A stretch of DNA of 64,000 nt from Lingula anatina (Eukaryota; Brachiopoda; Lingulata; Lingulida; Lingulidae): assembly GCF_001039355.2 (NCBI RefSeq), contig NW_019775901.1:64001-128000 (forward strand), in the 5' to 3' direction. Of this stretch, positions 24,001-35,916 are shown one piece after another. A program made the position numbers and the translations under genes. Numbering within the stretch: position 1 is the first letter of the stretch; the number at the start of each line of letters is the position of its first letter. The notes under the pieces were generated by a model that was not told the DNA's origin, did no database searches, and saw nothing but the letters and a program-made list of their open reading frames with translations.

Positions 24001-27000
24001 TGGCCTTCTTGCCACCATTTAAGTACATACTTAACTTTAACAGTTAAGGGTAAATGACTATAAAATTTGGCTCCTCATACTTTGGGGAAAACATTTTGTT
24101 AATGTGCCTGAAGAGGAGGGAAGAGAGAAAGGTCTTTCATTACACTTCACACTGAAACACGCAAAGTAGCCATTTCCCAAAGAAATTGTATAATTTTCTT
24201 TTGAAGGACTTGTAGTCAGTTGCGTCATTTTGTAATGGCCATTTTGTCTTCATCTCAAGGCATGCGTTTTGACTGTATTGCCTTTGTCTATATGGGACTG
24301 AATAGTTAATGCTGAAATGCATTTTCTAGTGAGAATGCATTTGTGAGGATTCTGATATTATTGGATGAGTGACTAAATTCATATTGATAAGGACATTAAG
24401 AAGAACATCAATTTTAAGATAAGCACTTGAGGGATTTCTCCGTGTTATCTCCTAATATTACAAAACACAAGTACACCTTTTTTTTTACTTTAAGATCAGA
24501 AATAGAATTCTCAATTTTAAAGCAACTTATTTGTCTGGGAGCAGCTATTTCGTCACTGAAGTTCAGGGACCCACTTGCTGCATAACACGATGTTTTGCCA
24601 CTGTTTCAATGTGTGTCACATCTCAGATAAAGTTAATGCAAATGATTACTCCTTTTAATGCTTTTGTACAAGAACATAATATTCATATTTTATCTCCTTA
24701 GTTCCAAGGTACTAATTAGGCAGGACTTGAAGACAATTCAGGTCGTTAGTGGACTATAAGGCACTGTCGATACAATCACCCCATCATCAGTATGTACAGT
24801 GACAACTTACAATGTAAAGACCTCAGGACCCTATTTCACTAGAGCTTAGATGGAATGGTGCTATCCATTTTTCAGATAAAGAAACTCCTGTTGAAAATGC
24901 TAACAATTGCCTGGGTAATATGATAAATTCCACATAAATGGTCTGGATGTAATCTATTAAAATTAAATATAAGATATTCCAGCAACTTTTCTATCACTTG
25001 TCAAAATATTTCATTTCTCACTCCAAACCACCCACCCCCACCCCAAGCAATGCACCCTGAGACCCATAACTAAAACCCTGCTATCACACCCCTCGTGAAC
25101 ATCCACATCAACATGGCTTTGCACACTAAGGTCCTCAAAATGGACCCCACAAGTCATCATGCCTTATATTTAATTAATACCTTACTAAGCCCGCTAATTA
25201 ATCATTTCTATGTGAGAAATTTATATTGAGAAAGTGATACCTGTGTTCTGGTGTACCCCTCGGGTAACAAGTAGGGGGGGGGGGGCATTTGGTATCTGAT
25301 AAGAGTGAAGTTTCATCTTCATTATACATGAGTACAGAGATTAGGATCTTGTTAGTTACTCATTATGAAGCATACAGGTGTTTGAGATTTATGACAAAGC
25401 TGACAGTAATGTGGGAAGTTCATATGCCCCTTCTATCCACCCAGAGGTACACCTAGCACCCTTCAAATAAGGTGGTATGTGATCTTCTTGTCTTGGAATA
25501 CATGTAATTGGCTGGATGTTTTTGGAGAAGATCAGCAAAATTCTGAACAGGTACATTGTTGACTTTTAATTCATGATAGCTGTTTCTGAACATTTCAGAG
25601 TTTAAGGTCCCTTCTTGCCATGCCTTACAAATGGTAAAAATAGCTTTTTTGAATGTTGTCTCTCATATGTATGAACTGTTTAGCTGCAAAATTGTGACTT
25701 TTTTCTGGCAGAATATTTTTGGGGAGAGTCATATTTTCAAAGGTACACTGGTGTACAAACTTATTTAACTCCGAACGACCGTGGGAAGAACTAGGATAAT
25801 TATCCTATTGTAAGCGAATCTTCATTTGAGATGGGTAGCACCTAATCGGTTGACCTAACCAGCAAGTAACTTGACTGTACATGAATGAAGCGAACATGAC
25901 ATAACTTCAACCTCACCATTAAAATGAATGTCAGACCAAACGAAGTCATTTCTTGCAAGAAGAAAGGTCACTGTAGCAGAAATAATCGCATCCTGCGGAA
26001 CAGAAAGCATTCAGAGACCCAAGAACGTTCAAGGGCATGTTATTTAGCCACTCCAAGCATATTTATGCTTCCTTACTGCCAGTGTGTCTGCGTTATTGCA
26101 AATCTAAAATGATATCTCTTCTTTTTGTAAACACATTTTCAAGGTACAATTGTCCTCCGTTTTGTCCACAAAGTATGATCAGAGATAAGTGTCAAACATG
26201 TTAACTGTTGAATTTACATCTGTGAAACAAGAGTAATTGATGTACAGTTGGTGTGCAACAAAACCTTAAGGTACGGCGGTATCGGCAAAATCGTGTGTAG
26301 CAATGTGCACATGAATGATGTGTATTATTACAAGCTTGCAGCACTTAATGGTGCCGTATTGTTCTATAGTCATTCTGCGGGTCCCTGGTGGCAAAAGATG
26401 GCTTTTAGATTCACAAAGAGGATAAATCTCTCTTTGCAATGGCAGGAGAGAATGGCGGATTGGACTGACTGCAGATACGTACATAAGTGTGTGTTTGGGT
26501 ATTGGTTTTTTTTTTAGACACATCAAGTTCAGTGAAATGTGGGTGATTTTTATGATGGCATCTTGCTATGTTTTATGGGTCTTCTCAGTAGCTACACATT
26601 CATAATGCAAGTAGTGGAGAACAATTAATTACCTGGGAAAGGTGAAACTAATGTACTCGTTTCAATTAGCGTGTAGAACACTTAATGATTTTTCTAAGAA
26701 AACAGACAGGGGAGGTTGATGACACATTCCAGTTATTTTTGTAAATTGAATATCTTTTTGGGGTATGTAGTGCTAAAATGTAAAAGATCTGACACCAAGT
26801 AAGTAAGCTTTAAACTGAGGATTTGATAAGCATCTCCAGGCCAGCCAAATAATGCATGAAGAAAGAAAAAAGGCAATATATTATTGCCAGCACTATCCAG
26901 GTACACATATCTCATTCTAGTTCAGCTTCTGAGAAATGGTGAGCTTTGTTAATACTTGTTATTTTAGAAGGAAGATCTATAACTTCTGATCGAATACTGT

Positions 27001-27344
27001 GGGTGGTTTTAAGAGTGTGGCATGTTTTGATATGGTATTATTCTGAAATACAACTTTTTAGAAGCTGATCAATAGCTGGAATGGGCTGTATTTGGGGAAA
27101 GCTGAACTAATTGCAGCTATTGGAGATAGTTTCAGAAGGAGAGAAAGGGGGACAAACAAGTTAGGGAAAAGAAATGTGCAGCTTCACCATAGACTCAGAA
27201 TAAATGCCTGGCATGAAAACAAAAGTTATTACCAGTACTTAAGATCATAGGTTTATCAAGAAAACAGAAAGGAGTACAGAGGGGGCCTGCCTTAATTGTC
27301 ATTACAAAGAGAGGAAAAGAGTATTAATGAATTCTGATTTTATT
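21015..27344. other. Noncoding stretch upstream of the plexin coding region
   Basis: No supported gene. It contains a poly(A) run at 22325-22344, a (CT)n tract at 22805-22825, a G run near 25274-25285 and a somewhat GC-richer patch at 23460-23740. Short open frames at 22873, 25924 and 26248 have no recognised domain and no splice support. It is probably part of the first plexin intron or the 5' flank. Confidence 0.5.
22805..22825. repeat. (CT)n microsatellite
   Basis: About ten CT units. Confidence 0.9.
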
Positions 27345-27600
27345 CTGCAGCAGCTTTGGAGTCCGTTTTTTCCAGTCGACTTCTTAATTAATTTCTTTGA
27401 AGTTCCTTTTGATGGTGGGCTATTCATTATGTCTGTGTCTGGGTGCTCAGGGCTCCCAGAGCAAGAAGACTGTATTTGAAGCTTTGATTCAGATTTTATT
27501 ATTGATTCCCCCTTCTGCTCTGGGCATAATTAATTATCAAATTAATTAATCCGTTTGTTCTGGGAGAATATATAGAAAAAGGCCTCTTGAGATGTGCACA
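27345..27600. promoter_or_regulatory. TAATTA-rich candidate regulatory segment
   Basis: About 150-400 nt before the first coding exon lie several TAATTA/TTAATTAA words (near 27386, 27528 and 27540-27550), the core recognised by many homeodomain proteins. A hairpin also lies here: CCCAGAGCAAGAAG at 27455 pairs with CTTCTGCTCTGGG at 27512. It could be an intronic enhancer. No experimental or conservation evidence is available from the sequence alone. Confidence 0.25.
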
Positions 27601-27742
27601 AGGTTAAGGGATGCATTCTGAAAATATGAACCATTGTCTGGAATTTGCTTTGAACTATGAAAAAAATGTGCATCTTAATGAGATCTGAGGTGGATTACAA
27701 TTCGCTCTTTGGTTAATTTTTCTTTTTTTCTTCCCTTTGCAG

Positions 27743-28906
27743 GTCAAAGAATGAAAAACAATGAAGGAACTTAACATTCCAAGGAGCGTCAGGATGGAGG
27801 CCATTTTACCTTATTTTGCCACCATTTTTATTCTATGCAACTTCGTATTTGTTGCCAAAGCCACTTATGTGACCAATACTTACAGTGACTCCTCAAACAA
27901 TGGGAATTTTTACAAACTGGAGTTGGATCGGGACACTGGTAGTGTTTATTTAGCTGGGAAAAATAAACTTTATAAACTATCGTCAACATTGGCGCTAGAA
28001 CAGAGCGTGGTGCTTGGACCCAAAGAGGATAGCCCAGATTGTCCTTTGCCACCTTCGCTACAATGTGATTTTACTAAAACGATGACAGATTTCGTTCCAA
28101 AGGCCATGGTTGTGTATTATGACCAACGCCGGTTGATTTTGTGTACAAATCTGTACCAGGGTCTGTGTGAGAAAAGGAGCCTAGATGATATTACGGAATT
28201 AGACACGAACATTTACACGCCCATGGTACCCCATGACAGTACATCGTCCACGGTGATTTTCATAGCGCCATCACCTGATGATAGCTCAAAAAAGGTCCTC
28301 TTCATTGGTGCCACTCGCACAACCTACGGAACTGTGGATGCCTATAAGAAACTTATACCCGCAATAAGCAGTCGTAACATTGAGACCTACGACTTGACTT
28401 TTACCGATGTTCTCCGAGGGAAATCCGAAATGCGAATAGATGAACTTCACACCACTTCATTCTTCATCAAATATATCCATGGCTTCAGCACAGGTGGCTT
28501 TGCCTATTTCATCACCGTCCAGCGAGAAGCAACAGGATCTCGGAAGTTTGTCACTAAACTGGCCAGAATTTGTGAAAAGGATGTGCATTTCTTTTCCTAC
28601 GCTGAAGTGCCTCTGGTTTGTAACAAATCGGGTACGGACTACAACATCGCCCAGGCAGCGTATCTGGCCAAGTCGGGTCCTGATTTGGCGGAGAGCCTCT
28701 CTATCCCACCAACGGAAGATGTGCTGTACGTTACTTTCGCTGTAGGGAAACAGAATTCCAATGAGACACTGGCCAACTCTGCTGTGTGTGTCTACCCTAT
28801 GAGGGAAGTCGTCCGAATTGTAACACAGAATATACAGGAGTGTTTCAGGGGTTTGGGGAATATCGGACCAGATCATTTTGCCAGCAGGCAGGGGTGCACA
28901 GAGGCT
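27743..28906 (+). CDS. PLXNB: Plexin coding exon 1: signal peptide and most of sema domain
   Basis: A pyrimidine-rich tract and TTTGCAG precede the exon at 27743. Coding starts at ATG 27761 (382 codons to the donor GCT/GTGAGT at 28907, phase 0). An in-frame methionine at residue 12 (27794) would give a more typical signal peptide. Residues 14-32 are hydrophobic and AKA before T35 is a plausible cleavage site. The sema domain starts near residue 48. Visible plexin hallmarks are the beta-strand repeats KLYKLSS and RRLILCTNLYQGLCEK (C128, C136), FATR-like IGATRTTYG, YIHGFSTGGFAYFITVQ, C271/C287, and QAAYLAKSG. Sequons occur at N288 and N334. Frame continues past the donor for 46 codons to 29043 but loses family resemblance there, which supports the splice. 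Confidence 0.93.
27751..27774 (+). promoter_or_regulatory. Short uORF overlapping the plexin start
   Basis: The first ATG after the splice acceptor, at 27751, opens a seven-codon frame ending at TAA 27772-27774. It overlaps the plexin ATG at 27761 in another frame. Ribosomes starting there would bypass the main start unless they leak past or reinitiate at the in-frame methionine 12 (27794). The effect is inferred; conservation is unknown. Confidence 0.5.
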
Positions 28907-29225
28907 GTGAGTATAGGATGTAATGGTATCGTTAGGTGTACCTTTCGAAACATGGCATGCTTGCACACACATGCACATGTACTTGCAGTTACAAACCAAA
29001 CTTATGTGAACTTGGTGTGTACAGATCTGTTAATTTATCTTTAAGTCTTGATCAACTTCCACATCACCTGCACACACTGATTAAAGGGGCATTTGTAAAC
29101 AGAAGTTTTGTGGCTTTGCGAAAGCGCTAGGACCTGTTTGTGGCAGACTCCTTTAAAAATGTCAGTGGTTTAAAACTAGATCATATATGAATATGTTTCA
29201 TTAATTTCTATTATATTTTTCCCAG
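28907..29225 (+). other. Plexin intron (319 nt, or 322 nt)
   Basis: A GTGAGT donor and a CCCAGCAG tandem acceptor. Use of the second AG adds three nucleotides to the intron and removes one glutamine codon. Confidence 0.85.
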
Positions 29226-29228
29226 CAG

Positions 29229-29414
29229 ACACTGCCAATAGGAGATGACTATTGTGGAACCCATGACTTTAACTACCCGATAGGAGGGAATATTCCTCTG
29301 CAGTCCACTGCGGTGATAACTCTACCGTCAACTGCAGTCACAGCTGTCGCGGTGTCCATTACATATAACTACACTGTGGCCTTCCTGGGCACAAGTACTG
29401 GTCATCTGCTCAAG
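29229..29414 (+). CDS. PLXNB: Plexin coding exon 2: sema domain, late blades
   Basis: This exon has 62 codons (residues 383-444), phase 0 at both ends, and donor CAAG/GTAGGG at 29415. It encodes IGDDYCGTHDFNYPIGG, matching the DDFCG.D.N.PLGG signature of plexin sema domains, and later YTVAFLGTSTGHLLK, matching the (V/A)F.GT.SG.L.K strand. C391 is the conserved cysteine. Sequon NYT lies at N429. The acceptor is CAGCAG, so the exon could also begin at 29226 with one extra glutamine. It is too short to stand out as an open frame on its own and was found by family signature and splice sites. Confidence 0.92.
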
Positions 29415-30784
29415 GTAGGGTTCGATTCTTTTCCCCCTTAGCTCCCAAAAGAAAAAGGAGGGGGTGTTTGTTCAGTTGAATAAGAAAAAATATTAATTAA
29501 GTCAGTTGCGGTGATTTAATGCAAGTTAGATGAATCTTGGTTTTTGTAAAGCCTGTATTTTGTGCTGTTGATATCCCACAGTGCACTTCTTACTTCCTGT
29601 GTCTCTCTGCTGATTGTCACATTTGAAATTTTTTCATGAGCAAAACATAATTAAAGAAAAAAAGATTAAATTAATTTAGATCAGTTGATCTGTCTCTTTC
29701 AATTTAAAATTAGCAATCTTGGGGATAATCAAAGTCACGGGAAACCAAGTTATGAAGGAAATAATCTCAATTGCACAGCTGAGCTTGTAACATTTTTAAC
29801 TTTAGAAAGATCCCACCAGCAGTAATTTACATGCAATTTCAGTCCATTAAGTTAGTATGGAAAAAGGATGAAGAAATTCAGCTTAAGTTTTGCCTGATTA
29901 ATTCAATCCAGTCAATTGAGCCTGTCTAAGATTGCTTTCTTCTAATTTCCTGTGTGTAAGAAGCCGTTCTCTTGTGCACTCTTGATGAAGTTGGGGATGG
30001 GTGAAAGCGGGACATAGTAAAAAAACTCCTGTAACATTTATGTGATTTCCCAGTGGATACCCTCAGCGTCCTATTACTGTTGCAAACTTTGTTAAACTTT
30101 TCTCCATCCTTCCTCTTGGGCATGGAGTAAATATGGCAGCTCTAGAAAATCTACTTTGCTAAATTCTGTTAGTAATTGCCCTGGCGCTAGTGGTGCCAGC
30201 AGCCACAGAACCCTGACTCCAGGAATCTCGTGTAATTACCAGATGAAATCTAGTTCAACCTGCACTGATGGCCGCAATCAAGCACCTGAGGTGCATCATG
30301 GGATTGCACGGGACAATTTCCATGGGATTTTTTTTGTAGATCCTAGTGTTTCAAACTAAGGATATCTGTGTCCTGGTGGAATGATTCTATGTTTTCCAAA
30401 TCTGTCAATAGATAAAGAGTGAAAGGCGTACTATGAAGAAAGGGAATAAGACAAATCTCCCCAAACACACAAATTACTGAACTGCTTCCTTGCTTTTATT
30501 TGCTTTCAAATGTTATCATTCCTACCTAGCAGCATTGCTCTTAGCATTACCAATATACAGGGGCTTAAACCTTCCCTGAACTAGTATGCTTGATGTCATC
30601 TGATCAGTGGGTCTCCAACTGGGCTGTGAACTGTGTTCTGTTACAAAGAGGGATCACAAAGAATAGAGGTAAAAATGATTGGAGCTGACACCCCACCCCA
30701 TTCTCCCCATACTGTTAATAACTAGTAACATAAAAGTGATGGGTCAAAATATCCAACATCCAGTGGTGCTTTGCTAAACACAAG

Positions 30785-31038
30785 GGCCCAGTTTTATAAA
30801 GGACGTTTAGCACTAACCACTGGATAAGCCTAACCAGTGGATAAATTCTCCTAAACTTAACTAAAAGATGGTTAAATTGTGTTTCATATACAGTCTTCTG
30901 ACGAAAAACAACCAATTAGTTAACTGGCCAGTGTTTAACTGGATTAAATAATTATTTAAAGGTCAGTTAACTAGACTGTTAAGGTCTGGTTAGAGTTAAA
31001 CACTGGTTAGTGCTAAACGTCCTTTATAAAACTGGGCC
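30785..31038. mobile_element. MITE of 254 bp with about 34-bp inverted repeats
   Basis: The left end starts GGCCCAGTTTTATAAAGGAC and continues to GTTTAGCACTAACCA. The right end is its reverse complement, ending AAACTGGGCC. AAG lies directly outside both ends (30782-30784 and 31039-31041 starting AAG), a possible 3-bp target duplication such as PIF/Harbinger elements make. With only three bases this is weak. Internal near-repeats CCACTGGATAA and CCAGTGGATAA follow the left arm. There is no coding capacity. Confidence 0.75.
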
Positions 31039-32639
31039 AAGCATGTTTTGTTTGGAGTTTTGTTTTTCTATGACACAAATAAGTCATAACGAAGGTAACT
31101 TTTAAAATATAACAAAAAATTGAAAACGTTTTGTTCTTTTTTCATTTTCTAAGGTGAATAGCCTTTACTGATAAGGTTACATTGGGTAATAATATGATAC
31201 ATTAGCCTGGGTAAAGAGCAGGTGTATGTTAGCTCATTCTGAATGGGATGTTCAATTTTAATAGTGATCAGCCAACCAGGAGAGAGGAAATTGATCTGTC
31301 ATTTCCCAGCAGAGTGTTGGCTACTGTGTTATGTACTTAGCGTGATATGAAAGATGACACTTTATATGTTTGTAATCTGCTCTATTGTATCTTTAACTGG
31401 AAAAGTTGGTAGAACTGTTTTCAAAATCTAAGAAAGCGTGAAATTTATTTTCAGTGGGCTAAATCGAGGTTTTCAAAGTGAAACTAAGATCTGTTTTGAA
31501 GTATGAGTGTTTTATGATTGAACTTGTTTAGGTGTTTGTTGGTTTTCACATATTTTATATTATTCTCTCAAAATATATTTTGGTGCTTGGATAAATTTTA
31601 ATACCAATTTTATCTTTATTATTATTTTTTGTTTTTTATCACTGCATTATTTTTTGTCTTTATTCCTATGTTAAAATACTACTCATTTATATTAAAAGAT
31701 GATATGTTTTGTGAGGCTTCAATAATTCAAAACTCAGACACTGGAAATATTCTACAGTACCATTATGTTCTGGAAAAGAGTGGAGAGAAATTATCCCACT
31801 TAAAAAAAAGGCGTAGTTGTAACTGTGGTTATAGACTTCATTTAATGTGTTAGCTCAATAATGAAAGCCAATGTATCTTTTTTTCTTGTCTGGGAAGTTA
31901 AATTGGCAGGTGAATAATGGAACTTTTCTCAAAATAGAAAAGTGATTGTCTGCTTGCAATTCATTTCATCATATCAAATATATCTTAATAATTACAGTAT
32001 TGTAGCTTTTATAACTGAGAATTCCCAGTTGGATTTAAAATTTGATTAATTTCACAGTTTTATTTTGTGATAATGATGAATTTTTAGTAATAGTTGGGAG
32101 GATAATTATAATGGTGTAAATGCATCATAGAATGTTTTAAGAAATATATGAAATATAAATGTTAGATTCAGTCATGAAAATATCTGCGATAAAAAAATCA
32201 AAACCTGGTTTCATTTGCTGGATTTGTACAAGATAGAAATCTTTATACAAATACAGAAGCATTGGGACTTCCATCTTCCAATATATCTCATTCCTGGGAT
32301 TTCATTCTCTGGAGTATTCCATTACCGGAGCCAAAAAGCCAGCAGGATGAATATTCTAGTGTTGAAGATAATCCAATAATCACACCTACATTGTAACAGA
32401 AGAGAAGAAAAAAATGAAAGCGAAACAACTATCTCCAACAGCCATCGCGCTGGCCCTGTTCACATTGATTTCTCGTTCTGCATTTTGTTCTGAAACCAGT
32501 TTTGATCTTGCTCATGTTTCTGCCATTATCATTATGGAAGGTACCCTGTTAATCCAAGTGTAGGGCAAGGTTGTGAGATTTTCTGTAATTCATCAGAAGT
32601 TGTTCTCTTGTCCACATGCCTTGTCCCTGTGTGGATTTA

Positions 32640-32831
32640 CAGAGCCTTGTATTACCTCTGGTATAACAAATCATTTTTGTTATGTTAGAGATTGCTTTCA
32701 ATAAAAGATTGGCCAGTAGTAATGAAGTCATGGTAATCGAAGCAGATTTCTGCATGGGATAATGCAACACCATCAGGACAGAGCTTTGAACTTTGTATAT
32801 TGTAATGAAACCAATATGACTTTCATCATCC
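32640..32831 (+). repeat. Dispersed repeat, copy 2
   Basis: Collinear with 17725-17920 and in the same orientation; see that entry for shared blocks. The near-palindromic start CTTGTATTACC..GGTATAACAA is present in both. It lies inside a plexin intron. Confidence 0.65.
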
Positions 32832-33077
32832 CTACACCATGAAAACAATGGGACAGACCGAAGTAGGGGAAAACTGTGTGAATTGGTCCGACTTTGATTC
32901 CTAGTCCCTTTGCAGATGTCACAAATATTATGGATGTAAATTACAACACTGCTGTCAATTAAAGTGGGTTATCATGGCGAGGCAGAGGAAACACATTAGG
33001 GAGTGAAAGAGTCTGGAGAATTTTTTATTTTCATTGGGAAATGCCAACTGTTGAGGGTAATGGTAATTGCAGTAGCA

Positions 33078-33214
33078 CTGGCAGAGTTGGAATTATTTCA
33101 TCGGTAGTCGTATTTGAACAGGTTTACAATCAGACATCGTCAGTCTGGCAGATTTAGAATTATTTCATCCTTAGTCAGATTTAAATTGGGGTATTTGTAA
33201 TCTGACGTCGTAGA
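33078..33214. repeat. Two-unit degenerate tandem repeat, about 68 bp
   Basis: Units start at 33078 and 33145 with CTGGCAGA.TT.GAATTATTT. They share TTAGTCG/CAGATTT-like middles and end in AATC(A)GAC.TCGT. They diverge by about a fifth of positions. Confidence 0.6.
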
Positions 33215-34318
33215 CTATTTGGTCATGCCAAAGTTTGTCCTTTCAACGCAGGATAATGATTGTTTGTATGTTGTTGTTGTCTTTTATCTCAAGTTTGTCA
33301 GGTTGGTGGTTGAACAATGTAAAACTTGGGTATTTGTCTTCAGGTGATTAATGTCCTGGTGCACACCATGTGAGTGACCACAACGTGGACAATCGGCCAA
33401 TCACTGGAGTTGTGCTGTGGGAAACGTCAAGCTTGAAAGTAACAATAAACTCAAGCAGTTTTGAATTGTGACTGCCAATATTTGTTTCCTGATTCTCTCT
33501 TTCACTATTTTATTGAAAATATTTGGTGTCAACTTTTAAAATGCTCTTTTTGACTTGAATTGCTGCATCAATTAATATTGATTTATTCGGTGGATCAATT
33601 TTCAAAGGTGCTCAGCTGCTCACTGTAACGAGCAATAACTTGGAATTGATAAAAATATGAATAAATGCAAGCAGAAATGGAAATGATATCTTTGAAGATA
33701 TCACTTCCCAGTTGTTTACATGCAAGTCTGATTTCCCTGGTGCTGAGAAGTTGTATTGTCTGCTGGCAGTGGGCTCCCAATGCCTGATGGCATGAATATG
33801 GATGTGTCTGCTTCAATGTTTCAGGGAATTTCTCCTAGTGAATTCATCCATCTTGAACTGAATGGTTTTTCTTGCAGTCTGTAGATTTAAACTAATAAGT
33901 GTTGGTCTTGTTGTTGTTTTTTCTTGGGGTAATAATACACAGATGCAAGTAAAACAGAAAGGCTTATTCGTTTTGCGAATTAAAGGCTGAATGTGTGACT
34001 AATATGTGATAAATTGCCATTCCCTCCTCTACATCTTGTACCCTCCTGGAAACTGAATGCAGGTAGCCGTGCCCGTTATCTTTAACATGTGCGTGCATGC
34101 AGATTTGTTATGACCAAGCACACAAATAAGTCGAAATGTGTTTATAGTATGTAATTGATTTCTTTTTAGATGGTGTCTGTTAGAGACTTTAACTCTTACA
34201 GAAAATTGCTGCAAGCTTATCATATTGGTGACCGTGTCGACTAGCTGACCAAACTAGACGTAAATCCACCATATTTGAAAACTTGGCCAAGCTAACAGCC
34301 TTTTTTGCTCCTTTACAG

Positions 34319-34447
34319 GTTGTTGTTGAGTCAAAGGCCCTGGCTGACAAATACGAAAACCTGACCATAGAGGCGGGCAGCCCCATCAGTCCTGACCTCA
34401 GGTTTGACAGACAACGGAAACACCTCTATGTCATGACAGAAAGAAAG
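34319..34447 (+). CDS. PLXNB: Plexin coding exon 3: last sema blade
   Basis: This exon has 43 codons (residues 445-487), acceptor CTTTACAG, donor AAG/GTAGGT, phase 0 on both sides. It encodes the stretch leading to the end of the propeller, with PISPDLRFD and RKHLYVMTERK. Other plexins have S.D..FD....LYVMT immediately before the PSI domain. Sequon NLT lies at N458. An identical copy stands at 36515-36643 inside a near-identical 2.2-kb duplication. If both copies were spliced the frame would be kept but the last blade would be doubled, which is structurally unlikely for a seven-bladed propeller. Confidence 0.92.
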
Positions 34448-35757
34448 GTAGGTGGCAGTGTTTTCAAGATGAGCCATGATGCTTTGAAATTGATTTCATT
34501 ACAGCCCTGAAGGTCAGCAAAAAAAGCTCATTGCTGGAGCAGAATCATAAAAAATGCTCTGCCACTATCCTATTAGGAGTGAACAGGTCTCTTAGGTTTT
34601 ATATTGGATAATGCCAATAGACAGTCAGGGGCTTCTCACTGAAGTGCTCATTGGAGCCATGTGCTCTCTGGGTGTTTATTAATGGATAAACACACCATAG
34701 TCAGAACAAGCTGAGAACTTATTGGGGCACCTGGCCATTGATTGCCAATTTGTCTGGTCCTGAAATGTTTGGTAATCATCCTAATGCAATCAACACAGGT
34801 GTTATGTTTGACCTTCATGTTCAGGATTATGATGAGTAATCAAAAGATGAAAATAAGTGTGGAGAGTGAGGTATTCCATTCACAATATTGCCCTACCTAT
34901 GCCCCACACCACACTTTTGCCATTAAGTTGTGACCTGGAGATGCCAGTTTGTATTCACCATGTGCAGTATTATTTGATTGCTTTGTCACATGCTGTGAAC
35001 TCCCTTCAAAGTGCCTAAATGACGTCTCCTCTCAGCTGTTGTAGTGGCATCATATTCAGGGTGTTGTGTAAGGAGAGTAAAGGAAATCTATCTGTAATTA
35101 GCAAAAGTTGATTGTATCTAATCATTTGCTGAATTCTTGACAACATGGCATGAACTGAGCCATGTTGAAATTCATTCCACTATTTATAAGATATGTGAAC
35201 TGAACGGATTGGGTCCATGAGAATGAGGTAATTTGTATGTACTTATTAACAAGCAATCACTGAAATCTATATAGGAAGCTCTATAGTTAGTGCAAATAAA
35301 CATATCTGGAATGTTTGTACAAAATCTGCTGATTTAAGCACAGAGTATTCGCAACAGGATATGGAGCTTGTTTGCTTTAGTATCTTAGCTCCCAGTGCTT
35401 TGGTTGGAGGCGGTCAATTGAGGTTGAGTGGAAAAATGTTTCTCCAGCCATTTTTTGGTTTTTTGAAAAACTCTATGGCATAAAAAAAAAAAAGTTGCTT
35501 CTTGCACTAGATAACCTTAATGTGTTGTGGACGGAACTCAGTACTCTGAAAACGGATGTCATTCCCAGCCATAAATCTCCTTGTCTGCAGTCCAGTTCTG
35601 ATGATTTTTCAACACCTTACACATCAAAATACACAATACAGATGTTATTCTCGCTATGCACATTCTTTAAAAAATATTCAGTGAAACAAGAAAAAAGTCA
35701 TAGTCTACACATTGGGTGGATAAAAAAATTCGTTTTCTTAAAAATACCCATCATCAG

Positions 35758-35916
35758 CAGGCCCGTAGCCAGCAATTTCAAAAGGGGGGTTCATTTTCTG
35801 AAAAAGTGGACCTTTTTCCATAAAAACATCATGTACCTAAATCAAATTTTACCCAGAGTGGACCTTTTCCCAGCAAAAGGGGCGGTTCTTTCGAACCCCC
35901 CCTGGCTACGGGCCTG
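35758..35916. mobile_element. Short inverted-repeat element, 159 bp
   Basis: Ends CAGGCCCGTAGCCAG and CTGGCTACGGGCCTG are perfect inverted repeats of about 15 bp. ATCAG flanks both sides (35753-35757 and 35917-35921), a candidate 5-bp target duplication. Inside each end are G- or C-runs (AAAAGGGGGGTTC and GAACCCCCCC). Noncoding, so nonautonomous. Elements with this CCCGTAGCCAG end are, to my recollection, found in many animal genomes; the superfamily is not assigned here. Confidence 0.75.

Larger units (their letters stand above)
29415..34318 (+). other. Plexin intron, about 4.9 kb
   Basis: Contains the 254-bp inverted-repeat element at 30785-31038, a dispersed repeat copy at 32640-32831 and a two-unit tandem repeat at 33078-33214. 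The remainder is AT-rich unique sequence with no coding signal. Confidence 0.8.

Noticed and set aside
26248-26517. 89-codon frame with tryptophans and an overlapping frame on the other strand
   Set aside because: No domain, no splice sites in phase, and the opposite strand is equally open, suggesting chance.
28457-28999. 180-codon frame on the minus strand opposite the plexin exon
   Set aside because: Antisense shadow of a coding exon with no domain of its own.
28907-29043. Continuation of the sema frame past 28906 to a stop at 29041-29043
   Set aside because: Family resemblance ends at the GTGAGT donor and resumes in the next exon. A retained-intron short isoform is possible but unsupported.
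29416-29432. GGTTCGATTC, a tRNA box B-like word
   Set aside because: No box A or cloverleaf upstream; the preceding sequence is plexin exon 2.
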